From CAWGMT01 sp963823675 (GTDB taxonomy: Bacteria > Planctomycetota > Planctomycetia > Isosphaerales > Isosphaeraceae), in assembly GCA_963823675.1 (NCBI GenBank), contig CAWGMT010000008.1, forward strand, positions 62,001 to 126,000: a stretch of 64,000 bases of DNA, read 5' to 3'. Positions 32,901 to 47,929 of this stretch are shown here, piece by piece. The position numbers and the translations under genes were made by a program. Below the pieces are notes generated by a model. It was given only the letters and a program-made list of their open reading frames with translations. It was not told where the DNA came from and did not search any database. Within the stretch, counting starts at the first letter, position 1; every line of letters begins with the position of its first letter.

Positions 32901-33346
32901 TGAAGGTGACCGAGGCCGCGACCGGCCAGGAAACCCTCACCCTCAAGGGGCACCGCGGGCAAATCGACGGCTTGGCATATAGCCCCGATGGCCAATGGCT
33001 CGCCGCCGCCGGCGGTGATACGACGGTGACGGTGTGGGACGCCACGACCGGCAAAATCATTCTCAAGCTCAAGGGACACACCCAGGAGGTCAATACCGTG
33101 GCGTTCAGCCCTGACGGCCAGCGGCTCGCCTCCGCCAGCCGGGATGGGACGGTGAAGGTGTGGGACGTCGCGACCGGCCAGGAGACCCTCACCCTCAAGG
33201 GTCACCCTCTCGGTGTCCGGAGCGTCGCCTTCAGCCCCGACGGCCGACGGATCGCCTCCACCGGTATCTTCGATGGGTTGGTGAAGCTCTGGGACGCCAG
33301 GCCGCTGGACGATGAGCCGGCGAAAGACGGCCCAACGCGGCGTTGA
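29935..33346 (+). CDS. Ser/Thr protein kinase with 14 WD40 repeats, array member 2, one frameshift
   Basis: ATG at 29935 (MSEIPTADWTWINAAAERFE). The frame runs through EIARGGMGVVFQARQISLNR and VALKMILAGQ to ADGPMPAR, then shifts at 30612-30618. In the other frame it continues REAAALLLAVAEAIAYAHRR, GVIHRDLKPSNILID, VTDFGLAKRV and GTPSYMPPEQ to the stop at 33346. Comparison with paralogues (MPARESAALLL) shows that two bases, CG, are missing. Membrane segment SLLGLVVLVTALGLGAVLW. The linker has extra AERESERANQEGERAKAQ-type heptads. Fourteen WD40 units follow; units 5, 8 and 11 are degenerate. The end is LWDARPLDDEPAKDGPTRR, the same tail as array member 3. If the shift is real, the product would be a truncated, catalytically dead fragment. 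Confidence 0.88.
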
Positions 33347-33417
33347 GAGTGACGTGCCGCAATATTGTGGCAATACGGTTGACTGAGGGTCTCCTATTGA
33401 TTGAGTCGGAGGTTCCC

Positions 33418-36855
<3,438 letters not shown>

Positions 36856-36926
36856 GAGAGACGCGCCGCAATATCGCGGCAATACGGTCAACTGAGGGTC
36901 TCCAATTGAATGAGTCGGAGGTTCCC

Positions 36927-39900
36927 GTGATCGAGATCTCCTCATCAGACTGGACCTGGATCAACGCGGCTGCCGAGCGCTTCGAGCGCGCCTGGAAGCA
37001 AGGAACGCGGCCGCGGATCGAGGACTATCTGGACGAGGTCGACGAGTCGCGCAAGCCCGCGCTCTTGGAGGAACTGCTCCGAGTCGAGATCGAGCTACGC
37101 CGCCGCGCCGGCGAGGAGCCGGGCACTGAGGAATACGCGCGTCGCTTTCCACAGCATGCCATGCCAATCGACGCCGCCTTCGGCCCGGCCCCGGCACGAT
37201 CGGCGACGGCAGGACCGCCGCACGACCTGCCGACCATCGCGCCGGTCGCGTCCGGCGGCCAAGCCTGCCACAACGGCGAGCCGGCACCGGGCGAGCGCAT
37301 CCGCTACTTCGGCGACTATGAGATCGTCCGGGAGATCGCCCGCGGCGGCATGGGCGTCGTCTTTCAGGCCCGGCAGATCAGCCTCGACCGCACCGTCGCC
37401 TTGAAGATGATCCTCGCCGGACAGCTTGCCGACGAGACCGATGTCAAACGCTTCCATACCGAGGCCGAGGCGGCGGCCCACCTCGACCATTCGGGAATCG
37501 TGCCGATTTTCGAGGTGGGCCAGCACGAGGGCCAGCACTTCTTTTCGATGGCCTACGTCGAGGGACGCAGCCTGGCCCAGCGGCTGGCCGAGGGACCGAT
37601 GCCGGCTCGCGAGTCGGCCGCGCTGCTGCTCCAGGCCGCCGACGCGATCGAGTACGCGCAACGCCGCGGCGTGATCCATCGCGACCTCAAGCCGGCCAAT
37701 ATCCTGCTCGACGCCGAGGGCCGGCTGCGGGTGACCGACTTCGGCCTGGCGAAGAAGGTGCAGGGCGATAGCGGGCTTACGGGCTCCGGCCAGGTGATGG
37801 GGACGCCCAGCTACATGCCGCCGGAGCAGGCCGGGGGCAAGCGAGGCGAGGTCGGTCCGGCGGCGGATGTGTATGCACTGGGGGCGACCCTGTACTGCAT
37901 GGTCACCGGCCGCCCGCCGTTCCAGGCGGCGACGGCGATGGATACGGTGCTCCAGGTGATCAACGATGAGCCAGTCCCGCCGCGGAGGCTCAATGCAACG
38001 ATTCCGCCCGACGTGGAGACGATTTGCTTGAAATGCCTGGAGAAGGATCCGGGGCGGCGCTATCCCTCGGCCGCGGCGCTGGGTGAGGACCTGCGGCGGT
38101 ACCTGGCGGGCGAGCCGATCTCGGCGCGGCCGGTGACGAGGCTCGAGCGGGCGGTGAAGTGGGCGCGGCGGCGGCCGGCGATCGCCGCACTTCTCGGGAT
38201 CGTAACGCTGGTGACGGCGCTTGGGCTTGGGGGCGTGCTCTGGCAATGGGGCGAGGCGGTGCTGGCGCGCGGCATCGCTGAGCGGGAAAGCGAGCGAGCA
38301 AAGGCCCAGAGCGAGCTGGCCGAGCGACGTCTGTACGACGTTCGAATGAATCTCGTCCAGCGGTACTGGGAGGACTATCGCGGCGATCTCGTGCACGACG
38401 GACTCGCCGAGCAGCTTCCAGCCAACCATGGCGGCATCGATCGCCGGGGTTTCGAGTGGTTCTACTGGCAACGAAAGCTCTCGTTGGGGCACATGACCCT
38501 CAAGGGGCACGCCGGCGCTGTCACGAGCGTGGCGTTCAGCCCCGACGAAAAGCGAATCGCTTCCGCCGGAATGGACCGGACCGTGAGGGTGTGGGACGCC
38601 GCAACCGGACAGGAATCCCTCACGCTCAAGGGACTGACTGGCTATGTCAACAGCGTCGCGTTTAGCCCCAACGGCCGGCAGATCGCCGCCGCAAGCGGTG
38701 TCGAGGTGAAAGTGTGCGACGCCGAGACGGGACAGGAAATCGTGACATTCAAAGGCCACGCCGGTTATGTCAATAGTGTGGCGTTTAGCCCCGATGGCAG
38801 CCGAATCGCCTCTGCTAGCGCGGACGGGACGGTGAAGGTGTGGGACGCCGCGACCGGACAGGAATCCCGGACGCTGAAAGGGCATACTCACATCGTCTTG
38901 AGCGTGGTGTTCAGCCCCGACGGCAAGCGGCTCGCATCCGCGAGTATGGACCGGACGGTGAAGGTGTGGGACGCCGTGACCGGGCAGCAATCCCTCACTC
39001 TCGACGGGCAACTCGATTATCTCATGCGATCTCAAGTGAGCGTCGCATTCAGCCCGGACGGTCAGCAGATCGCATCCGCCGGTAGGGACCGGACGGTCAA
39101 GGTGTGGGACGCCGCGACCGGGCGCGAAACCCTTACCCTCAGGGGACACACCGGCCTTGCGACTTGCGTGGCTTTCAGCCCGGACGGCAAACATCTCGCC
39201 TCCGCCAGCTTCGAGGGGACCGTGAGCGTATGGGACGTCCAGACGGGACAGGAGCGCACTGTCAAGGGTCATCGCAACGTGGTCAACAGCGTGCGGTTGA
39301 GCTCGGACGGCAGGCGGATCGCCTCCGCAAGTTCGGACGGGACGGTCAAGGTGTGGAACGCGCGGTTCGGGCAGGAAACGCTCACCTTCAAGGGGCATAC
39401 GAGCGGTGTCTGGGACGTGGCATTCAGCCCCGACGGCAGGCGAATCGCCTCCGCCGGTGGGGACGGGAAGGTGAAGCTGTGGGATGCCGCGAGCGGGCAG
39501 GAAACCCTTACCCTCAGGGGACACACCCGCCTTGCCACCAGCGTGGCCTTCAGCCCGGACGGCAAACATCTCGCCTCCGTCAGCGGTGTCGAGGTGAAAG
39601 TGTGGGACCTGGGGACCGGACAGGAAACGCGCACCTTCAAGGGGCATACCAGCCGAGTCAACAGCGTGGCGTTCAGCACCGACGGCACGCGGTTGGCCTC
39701 TGCCAGCGATGACAACACCGTGAAAGTGTGGGACGCCGCGACTGGGCGGGAACGACTGACATTCAAGGGAAACACCGGGGGTGTCAACATCGTGGTGTTC
39801 AGCCCCGACGGCAAACGGCTCGCCACAATCGGTTCTCTTGGCAAGGTCCAGTTGTGGGACGCAGCGACCGGCCGAGAATCCCTCACCATCAAAGGGCACG

Positions 39901-40349
39901 AAGTGCTTGCGTTTGACGGGGCTGGCGGGACTGAGATCGGGCAGGAATCCCAAACCGTCCAGGGCAGCCGAGTCAACCGGGTGGCTTTCAGCCCCGACGG
40001 CAAGTGGCTTGCCTCCGCTAGCGAAGACCGGACGGTGAAGCTATGGGACGCCGCGACCGGAGAGGAGACCCTTATCCTGAAGGGACACACCGCCGGTGTC
40101 ACGAGCGTGGCGTTCAGCCCCGACGGCGAGCGGCTCGCCTCCGGCAGCGAGGATGCGGTTGTGAAGGTGTGGGACGCCGTGACCGGCCAGGAAACCCTCA
40201 CCCTCAAGGGGCATACCGACGCGGTTTTTGGCGTGGCGTTCAGCCCCGACGGCCATTGGATCGCCTCCGCAAGCAGGGATGGTACAGTGAAAATGTGGGA
40301 CGCTCGGCCGCTGGACGGCAAGCCCGCGACATCATGCTTAGATCAATGA
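36927..40349 (+). CDS. Ser/Thr protein kinase with 14 WD40 repeats, array member 4
   Basis: 1140 residues from GTG at 36927 (VIEISSSDWTWINAAAERFE) behind CGGAGG. Kinase motifs are EIARGGMGVVFQARQISLDR, GVIHRDLKPANILLDAEG, VTDFGLAKKVQGD and GTPSYMPPEQ. Membrane segment ALLGIVTLVTALGLGGVLW. Linker LYDVRMNLVQRYWEDYRGDL, then NHGGIDRRGFEWFYWQRK. Fourteen WD40 units run from about residue 521; unit 12 carries an insertion (EVLAFDGAGGTEIGQESQ) and units 2 and 9 use a shortened SGVEVKV strand. The end is MWDARPLDGKP. The kinase domain is closest to array members 3 and 5, while the propellers have diverged much more, suggesting duplication followed by change of the sensory part. Confidence 0.92.
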   Translation: MIEISSSDWTWINAAAERFERAWKQGTRPRIEDYLDEVDESRKPALLEELLRVEIELRRRAGEEPGTEEYARRFPQHAMPIDAAFGPAPARSATAGPPHDLPTIAPVASGGQACHNGEPAPGERIRYFGDYEIVREIARGGMGVVFQARQISLDRTVALKMILAGQLADETDVKRFHTEAEAAAHLDHSGIVPIFEVGQHEGQHFFSMAYVEGRSLAQRLAEGPMPARESAALLLQAADAIEYAQRRGVIHRDLKPANILLDAEGRLRVTDFGLAKKVQGDSGLTGSGQVMGTPSYMPPEQAGGKRGEVGPAADVYALGATLYCMVTGRPPFQAATAMDTVLQVINDEPVPPRRLNATIPPDVETICLKCLEKDPGRRYPSAAALGEDLRRYLAGEPISARPVTRLERAVKWARRRPAIAALLGIVTLVTALGLGGVLWQWGEAVLARGIAERESERAKAQSELAERRLYDVRMNLVQRYWEDYRGDLVHDGLAEQLPANHGGIDRRGFEWFYWQRKLSLGHMTLKGHAGAVTSVAFSPDEKRIASAGMDRTVRVWDAATGQESLTLKGLTGYVNSVAFSPNGRQIAAASGVEVKVCDAETGQEIVTFKGHAGYVNSVAFSPDGSRIASASADGTVKVWDAATGQESRTLKGHTHIVLSVVFSPDGKRLASASMDRTVKVWDAVTGQQSLTLDGQLDYLMRSQVSVAFSPDGQQIASAGRDRTVKVWDAATGRETLTLRGHTGLATCVAFSPDGKHLASASFEGTVSVWDVQTGQERTVKGHRNVVNSVRLSSDGRRIASASSDGTVKVWNARFGQETLTFKGHTSGVWDVAFSPDGRRIASAGGDGKVKLWDAASGQETLTLRGHTRLATSVAFSPDGKHLASVSGVEVKVWDLGTGQETRTFKGHTSRVNSVAFSTDGTRLASASDDNTVKVWDAATGRERLTFKGNTGGVNIVVFSPDGKRLATIGSLGKVQLWDAATGRESLTIKGHEVLAFDGAGGTEIGQESQTVQGSRVNRVAFSPDGKWLASASEDRTVKLWDAATGEETLILKGHTAGVTSVAFSPDGERLASGSEDAVVKVWDAVTGQETLTLKGHTDAVFGVAFSPDGHWIASASRDGTVKMWDARPLDGKPATSCLDQ

Positions 40350-40388
40350 TGAAGGAGCCTGCAGCAACCTCTCGGGGAAAGCACTGGA

Positions 40389-40430
40389 GTCAGACTGGTT
40401 TTTTATTCTTTGACAAGGAACCAGTCTGAC
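40389..40430. repeat. Palindromic repeat with 12-base perfect stem between array members 4 and 5
   Basis: GTCAGACTGGTT (40389-40400) pairs perfectly with AACCAGTCTGAC (40419-40430) around an 18-base loop. It lies in the 107-base gap between array members 4 and 5, 27 bases before the next start. It resembles REP-type palindromes. There is no T-tract after the stem, so a simple intrinsic terminator is unlikely. Confidence 0.7.
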
Positions 40431-40456
40431 CCCGCCTTAACCATGCGGAATCTGTG

Positions 40457-43894
<3,438 letters not shown>

Positions 43895-44060
43895 GCAAGC
43901 CTGTCGGATCGAACAGAACGCGCAAAGCCAACTCCCCAATGAGCCGGAACCAAATACTGGGAGTATTCGACGCTGTAGCAAGGAAATCGGGCGGCATGCT
44001 TTGCCCCAGGGCGGAACATGGCGGAGAAACTCGTTCCCACGCGCTGCGTGCGAATGCCGT
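43895..44060. other. Spacer with a REP-like palindrome
   Basis: Between the convergent kinase array and the VOC gene. GTTCCCACGCGCTGCGTGCG (44030-44049) is an imperfect palindrome, and part of it recurs inverted near 44118 (GGCATTCCCACTCG). It is likely a dispersed repeat that has also replaced the VOC gene's 3' end. No gene was seen. Confidence 0.4.
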
Positions 44061-44420
44061 CTAGGGCGCTCCGCGTCGTCCGGTCCCGGCAGAGGGCCGC
44101 AGAGCGGCCAGGGAGGCATTCCCACTCGTTTCGAGCCCGGGCCGCAGGTACTTGTAGTTCTTGCTGGTGATTTCTCGGTGAAATTCGTCAATTCCCGTCT
44201 TCCAGACAAAGACCGTCGAGCCTGGGCAACTGTCCCCGTGATGCTCCGAGAAGTGCAGCAGAAGCCCGTCGCGGGAGACTTGCAAATAGGCCGGCGTGTT
44301 TTCTTCAAAGTGATGTTCCCAGTCAACGGAGAACCCGAGGAAGTCAACGGAGAACTCCTTGGCCTTCTCGACGCTGAAGATACGAAGGATTGGGATCCTT
44401 TTCTGGACAGCGACAGGCAC
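44061..44420 (-). CDS. Glyoxalase/bleomycin-resistance-like (VOC) protein, C-terminally truncated
   Basis: 119 residues from MPVAVQKRIPILRIFSVEKA. The VOC fold is clear: EFSVDFLGFSVDWEHHFEEN, AYLQVSRDGLLLHFSEHHGD, FVWKTGIDEFHREITSKNYK, then YLRPGLE. Relatives continue with a conserved last strand containing DPFGN and a metal-ligand Glu; here that is replaced by NASLAALRPSAGTGRRGAP inside a REP-like stretch (about 44030-44125), so the last 15-20 residues are lost. A second copy of the 5' end of such a gene lies at 44960-45011. Antibiotic resistance should not be inferred; such genes are common and mostly uncharacterised. Confidence 0.7.
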   Translation of the reverse strand: MPVAVQKRIPILRIFSVEKAKEFSVDFLGFSVDWEHHFEENTPAYLQVSRDGLLLHFSEHHGDSCPGSTVFVWKTGIDEFHREITSKNYKYLRPGLETSGNASLAALRPSAGTGRRGAP

Positions 44421-44440
44421 TGCTCACCTCGAAGTTTGCT
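44389..44440. repeat. 52-base repeat, copy 1 (start of the VOC gene)
   Basis: 44 of 52 positions match 44960-45011 in the same orientation (hand count). Copy 1 contains the start codon and first codons of the VOC gene plus its leader. Confidence 0.75.
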
Positions 44441-44451
44441 TGAAAGATCAA

Positions 44452-44520
44452 GATGAAGAGTAAGACTACGAAGAGGATTAAGATTAAGATCAGGGTTACG
44501 ATCAAGCGCAGGATCAAGTC
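44452..44520. repeat. Purine-rich degenerate six-base tandem repeat
   Basis: About 45-65 bases built from variants of GATTAA / GATCAA / GGTTAC / GCGCAG in a six-base rhythm (for example GATTAAGATTAAGATCAG). On the minus strand it can be read as a run of Leu/Ile codons or, in another frame, as Asn/Asp/Leu. No gene context supports either. It is likely a simple-sequence expansion. Confidence 0.5.
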
Positions 44521-44612
44521 GCCATGTCACTAGCTCGGTGGGCTCAACTCTGGGAAAATCAAGCGGATCTGGTTGTCCCGTCCCCTCTGCGCGCTTTGCT
44601 TCCCTGCCTCGC

Positions 44613-44825
44613 TCACGTTTTCGTCCCGGCACGTTGCTTGCTGTGTTTCCGCTTCCGAGGCGATTCGAGGAATCGCTTCAGGTCCTCCATCACCTCGGTG
44701 CTGTCGCCTTTGCGTTTGGCGGAGGCGATCAGGCGCTCCAGGCGCTGAATCGGGTCGTCGCCGGTCGATGCAAACGCCTTTTCGATCTCTTCGCGAATCT
44801 TGCTGAGTTTCTTGGTTCCGATCAT
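44613..44825 (-). CDS. Small basic/helical protein of 70 residues, unrecognised
   Basis: MIGTKKLSKIREEIEKAFAS, then TGDDPIQRLERLIASAKRKG, and a strongly basic end (KRFLESPRKRKHSKQRAGTK). It is probably helical in the first two thirds. Its ATG overlaps the stop of the 42-residue gene upstream as ATGA (44822-44825), indicating a coupled pair. Context (PIN/antitoxin-like genes upstream) makes a toxin-antitoxin or nucleic-acid role possible, but no family was recognised. Confidence 0.6.
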   Translation of the reverse strand: MIGTKKLSKIREEIEKAFASTGDDPIQRLERLIASAKRKGDSTEVMEDLKRFLESPRKRKHSKQRAGTKT

Positions 44826-44950
44826 AACAATGCCCCCAACAGGTCCCTCAATTCCGGAAGCTGACGGCTTGCGTTCTCGGCACTCTGGCCGCGGTCGAGC
44901 AACTCGGCGGTGGCCTTCGCGAGAATAGCCCGTGGGGACCGCTTCGCCAT
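44822..44950 (-). CDS. Small protein of 42 residues, coupled to the 70-residue gene
   Basis: ATG at 44950, stop at 44822-44824: MAKRSPRAILAKATAELLDR, then GQSAENASRQLPELRDLLGA and LL. It is a short helical protein with a basic start. The stop overlaps the next ATG (ATGA). It begins ten bases beyond the fragment 44960-45011 that duplicates a VOC 5' end, so its promoter or ribosome-binding region was replaced by, or formed from, that fragment. Codon choice resembles its neighbours. No family recognised. Confidence 0.5.
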   Translation of the reverse strand: MAKRSPRAILAKATAELLDRGQSAENASRQLPELRDLLGALL

Positions 44951-44959
44951 TTTCTTACA

Positions 44960-45011
44960 ATTGGGATCGTTTTCTGGAAAGCGAGAGCCATTGGCCACCT
45001 CGACGTTTGCT
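44960..45011. repeat. 52-base repeat, copy 2 (fragment of a second VOC-gene 5' end)
   Basis: Matches 44389-44440. On the minus strand it encodes MALAFQKTIPIV, homologous to MPVAVQKRIPIL at the start of the 44061 gene, and then breaks off. This is a leftover of another VOC gene interrupted by the small-gene pair at 44613-44950. Confidence 0.65.
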
Positions 45012-45235
45012 CAGTCGGAGGAGGCATCCCATTCGGCATGAACCTTTTTGATATCGGCAATGATCTGATCCAGCGTTTCGCCCGCGAAAAGGACGTCCCG
45101 CTCCGCCGTGTAGTCGCCGTGGCCGGTCGTGAACTGGTTGATGAACCGGACGGTATCCGCAGCGCCGAGTTCGCGACAGAGGATTTCGATCGCTCGCTGG
45201 GTGACCTCCGCGAGCGGCTTCGTTTTCAAGGTCAT
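45011..45235 (-). CDS. Antitoxin-like small protein paired with a PIN gene
   Basis: 74 residues: MTLKTKPLAEVTQRAIEILC, then RELGAADTVRFINQFTTGHG and DYTAERDVLFAGETLDQIIA. This belongs to a widespread small family found beside PIN-domain genes, with the conserved RF-NQF-TG-GDYT-ERD core. The start overlaps the PIN stop (ATGA, 45232-45235). It presumably binds and controls a VapC-type RNase; the toxin-antitoxin assignment rests on context and family memory. It is full length and in frame. Confidence 0.68.
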   Translation of the reverse strand: MTLKTKPLAEVTQRAIEILCRELGAADTVRFINQFTTGHGDYTAERDVLFAGETLDQIIADIKKVHAEWDASSD

Positions 45236-45508
45236 GGTCCGATCTCCGCTATCAGTTCAAGAGGGCTGACAACCTTCGGCGGGCCACTGTGGACCACCTG
45301 CGCCCGCTTGAGGAGCCGGTCATCACAGGTACAGAAATAGTCCGCTCCTACCTCGATCTCGCATGCGAAGTGAAGAGCATCGAGCGGTTTGAGGCCCGCA
45401 TCATGAAAGACGCTCGCCCTCTCTTCGATTTCGGGGGAGAGTTGGACGAACCGCCGCGCGTGAGCGAGCACGTCGAAGCCAATACTGGTTGCCCAGCCGA
45501 CTCGCCGG
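45232..45508 (-). pseudogene. PIN-domain (VapC-like) toxin, N-terminal half missing
   Basis: Only the C-terminal 85-90 residues are recognisable: GFDVLAHARRFVQLSPEIEE, AGLKPLDALHFACEIEVGAD, YFCTCDDRLLKRA, VVSPLELIAEIG. LKPLDALH and TCDDRLL carry the later acidic residues of the PIN active site; the first catalytic Asp, in the missing N-terminal strand, is absent. Upstream of about 45505 the frame becomes the opposite-frame 3' end of the sedolisin gene, so a deletion joined the two. Nuclease activity is therefore unlikely even though the partner gene is intact. Confidence 0.68.
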
Positions 45509-47524
45509 CTACTCCGACCCCATGCGCCGAGACAGCCAGCGCCGCCGCCATCCCGATCGACACAATGCCAGGCTGTGTCCACCGGCAACAACGACGGCGG
45601 TTCCCATGAGAACCGAGAGGTCGCTGTCGGATCGGGGTTTTGACTCGCTTTCCTTGCGGTCATCCGCCGGGGCAGCCGGCAGTGCTTCGGTCCGGGCGTT
45701 CGACTGGCCATCATGCCAATCGTTGATCGCCGCGTCGAACCAGGGAAGCATGGGATCGCCTACTTCCAGGGGAATCGGACGTTGCGGCGTTGGCTCCGCG
45801 GCAGGAGCCCCAGCCGGAACGGAAGCGGGAAGAGCGGCACCCGCAGGCGACTCGGAGGGCTCGACCGTGTCGACGATCGAAGGTGGGAGCGCGTCTTCAC
45901 TGGTTTCGGCCGCGACCAGCGAAACCTGCGGCTGGAGCCCCTGACCCAACGAGGAGGCGGAGATGGGTGAGGAACCCAGAGCGACTGACGCGGTCATACT
46001 CGCTGTCATCTGATCCTGACCACTCGAGCCGCCCGGTTGCACACTCACGGCGGATGCGGCCGGAAGAGCCGCATACTGGCCCGAGCCGACGGCCGACGCG
46101 GCCGACACGACGGTCGTGATCGCCGATCCGCCGTTGCCACTGCTCGAGTTGTCCGTGGGCGAGGATACCAGATCGAGGTGCCGGGTGGCCGTCGTGTGCG
46201 AATGTGATGTCGCGGTCGAAACGACGGTGCTACTCGCGCCCTTGGTGACCGACGATACCCCGTTGGCACTCAACAAGCCAGCAACCAGCAAATTGGCCTT
46301 GGGTGTGCCGAGGCCGGTGACCAGGTCGTAACCTGGCGTCGCCGCGTATCCATTATTGCCGGTCGTGATGTCGTGGAAATCACTGCTGGGCAGATCGTAA
46401 AGCTGAGTCAGCAGTTGAGTGGACGACAGCGTGCTCTTGCTCGCCGGCGCCAGTCCCTGGTCGGTGATCGCGACCAGCCCCGCCCACGAAGGCGCGGCGA
46501 CGCTGGTGCCGCCCACCTCGAACCAGCCGGATTGCCCGGAGTAAGCAACCGAGTCATAAACGGCCACCCCCGTGTTGGGGTCGGCGTTGAACGAAACGTC
46601 GGGCGTGGTGCGTACTCCGTAACTCAAGCCGACAGCCGCCTGAGCCGCGACCTGATAGGACGGTGCGTTCTCACCGAAGTAGAAGCCATTGTCGGTTCCG
46701 CTGAACCCACCCGTACTGTCGCTCCACCCCGATTCCGAGCCGTAACTATTGCCGGATCCCAGCGTCAACGTGGTGCCGCCCACAGCCACGACGTTGGGAG
46801 ACACCGAAGGATACATCGGCCCATACCATGCCCCCGAGTCGCCCGATGACGCAAGATACGTGATCGGGATGTGGCCCGCCGGAGTCGTGAAGATACTGTC
46901 ATAATTCCATTCGCCCCAGAACTCCTGGGTTCCCCAGCTCATCGACACGACGCTGACACTGGGGATCTTGCTGGCGGTCGAGACGGCACTGAAAAGGCTG
47001 TTGAGACTGTCGGATGCAGCCTCGACCAGGATGATGTTTGCCTTCGGGGCGAGCGCATGGGCCCACTCGACGTCCAGCGATTCTTCGAGGGCCCAGCCGG
47101 GATCGGTGGTTTTTGCTCCCAGGTTATCGACGGTGAAGGACGGTGGCGCGGACAGGCCGTATTCCGCGTCGAACTTGGCGAGGTCCGAAGTGATGTTGGG
47201 ATCGTTGTACGCGTCGATGATGGCGATCGTCTGGCCCGCGCCGCTGCCGCTAACCGTCCCGCTGGAAAACGTGATCTGGTTGACGCCGTATGCGGTTTGA
47301 ATCTGCTGAGGGCTGTAACCGCTTGGCCCACTACTGACAAACGGGATGACCTGAATTGCAGTCTGGGCGGTGATCTGATCGATCGGGGTGCTCGATCCCC
47401 CAACCGAGAGAAGCTGCCGGAATTCGAGTGATTCGCACGGCAAGCTGATCCGGGTCGCGCGTCTTTTGCGTCGATTTGCCTGCGGCCCGCGAGGGGATGA
47501 ACGCAGGAATTTCCAGAAGCTCAT
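45509..47524 (-). CDS. Sedolisin-type (S53) serine-carboxyl peptidase, surface-anchored
   Basis: 671 residues from MSFWKFLRSS. A basic N-terminus with CESLEFRQLLSVGG matches the planctomycete LE-x-R-x-LLS export motif. The peptidase domain is about 65-425: LEESLDVEWAHALAPKANI holds the E-x3-D pair, LASSGDSGAWYG the oxyanion-hole Asp, and EVGGTSVAAPSWAGLVA the catalytic Ser in GTSxxxP. A calcium-site-like GYDLVTGLGTPKA ends the domain. The C-terminal 230 residues are Ser/Ala/Pro rich, ending with a hydrophobic stretch (SVLMGTAVVVAGGHSLAL) and Arg-rich tail, a likely membrane or wall anchor. There is no obvious propeptide of normal size, unusual for the family. The role would be extracellular protein breakdown or processing. 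Confidence 0.85.
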   Translation of the reverse strand: MSFWKFLRSSPRGPQANRRKRRATRISLPCESLEFRQLLSVGGSSTPIDQITAQTAIQVIPFVSSGPSGYSPQQIQTAYGVNQITFSSGTVSGSGAGQTIAIIDAYNDPNITSDLAKFDAEYGLSAPPSFTVDNLGAKTTDPGWALEESLDVEWAHALAPKANIILVEAASDSLNSLFSAVSTASKIPSVSVVSMSWGTQEFWGEWNYDSIFTTPAGHIPITYLASSGDSGAWYGPMYPSVSPNVVAVGGTTLTLGSGNSYGSESGWSDSTGGFSGTDNGFYFGENAPSYQVAAQAAVGLSYGVRTTPDVSFNADPNTGVAVYDSVAYSGQSGWFEVGGTSVAAPSWAGLVAITDQGLAPASKSTLSSTQLLTQLYDLPSSDFHDITTGNNGYAATPGYDLVTGLGTPKANLLVAGLLSANGVSSVTKGASSTVVSTATSHSHTTATRHLDLVSSPTDNSSSGNGGSAITTVVSAASAVGSGQYAALPAASAVSVQPGGSSGQDQMTASMTASVALGSSPISASSLGQGLQPQVSLVAAETSEDALPPSIVDTVEPSESPAGAALPASVPAGAPAAEPTPQRPIPLEVGDPMLPWFDAAINDWHDGQSNARTEALPAAPADDRKESESKPRSDSDLSVLMGTAVVVAGGHSLALCRSGWRRRWLSRRMGSE

Positions 47525-47557
47525 GGTGCACTCCACCCTGATGCCAAATCAAACGTA

Positions 47558-47643
47558 GTCATCACGCTCCGCGTGATGCAGCGAGGTCCGATGGTGTCAT
47601 CACGCTCCGCGTGATGGAACGAGGTCCGATGGTGTCATCACGT
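47558..47643. repeat. 38-base tandem repeat, about 2.2 copies, each with a hairpin
   Basis: Units begin at 47558, 47596 and (partial) 47634 with a period of exactly 38 bases. Each full unit contains the perfect hairpin CATCACGC-TCC-GCGTGATG. They lie 34 bases upstream of the S53 start, in the spacer divergent to the sigma at 47930, so they could form stem-loops in its 5' leader. Confidence 0.8.
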
Positions 47644-47865
47644 TACAGAAGCAGACACGACTCGCTGCAGCCGACCGATGTTCTATAGTGAATACGGCCG
47701 ATAAGGTGCCGAACTTACACATCGCAAAGACGAAAACGCGTCGCGATTTCGACGTGGATGACGATAATTCCCATGGAGGAGTCGGGAACTTTGGCTTGCC
47801 GCCCGGCCCGTTATGTTGGTCGAGCCGGTGTCGCGCAAACCTCGCACGGTAACGCGTTCATCGGC

Positions 47866-47920
47866 GTAGGGTGCAAGCCGCCGGCCTCACATCGGTTGCG
47901 GTGGGTTGCACCCACCCTAC
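47866..47920. repeat. Imperfect inverted repeat before a sigma gene
   Basis: GTAGGGTGCAAGCCG (47866-47880) and TTGCACCCACCCTAC (47906-47920) can pair apart from a four-base bulge. It is a dispersed REP-like palindrome ending 9 bases before the likely GTG start at 47930. Confidence 0.55.
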
Positions 47921-47929
47921 AAAGGGAAC

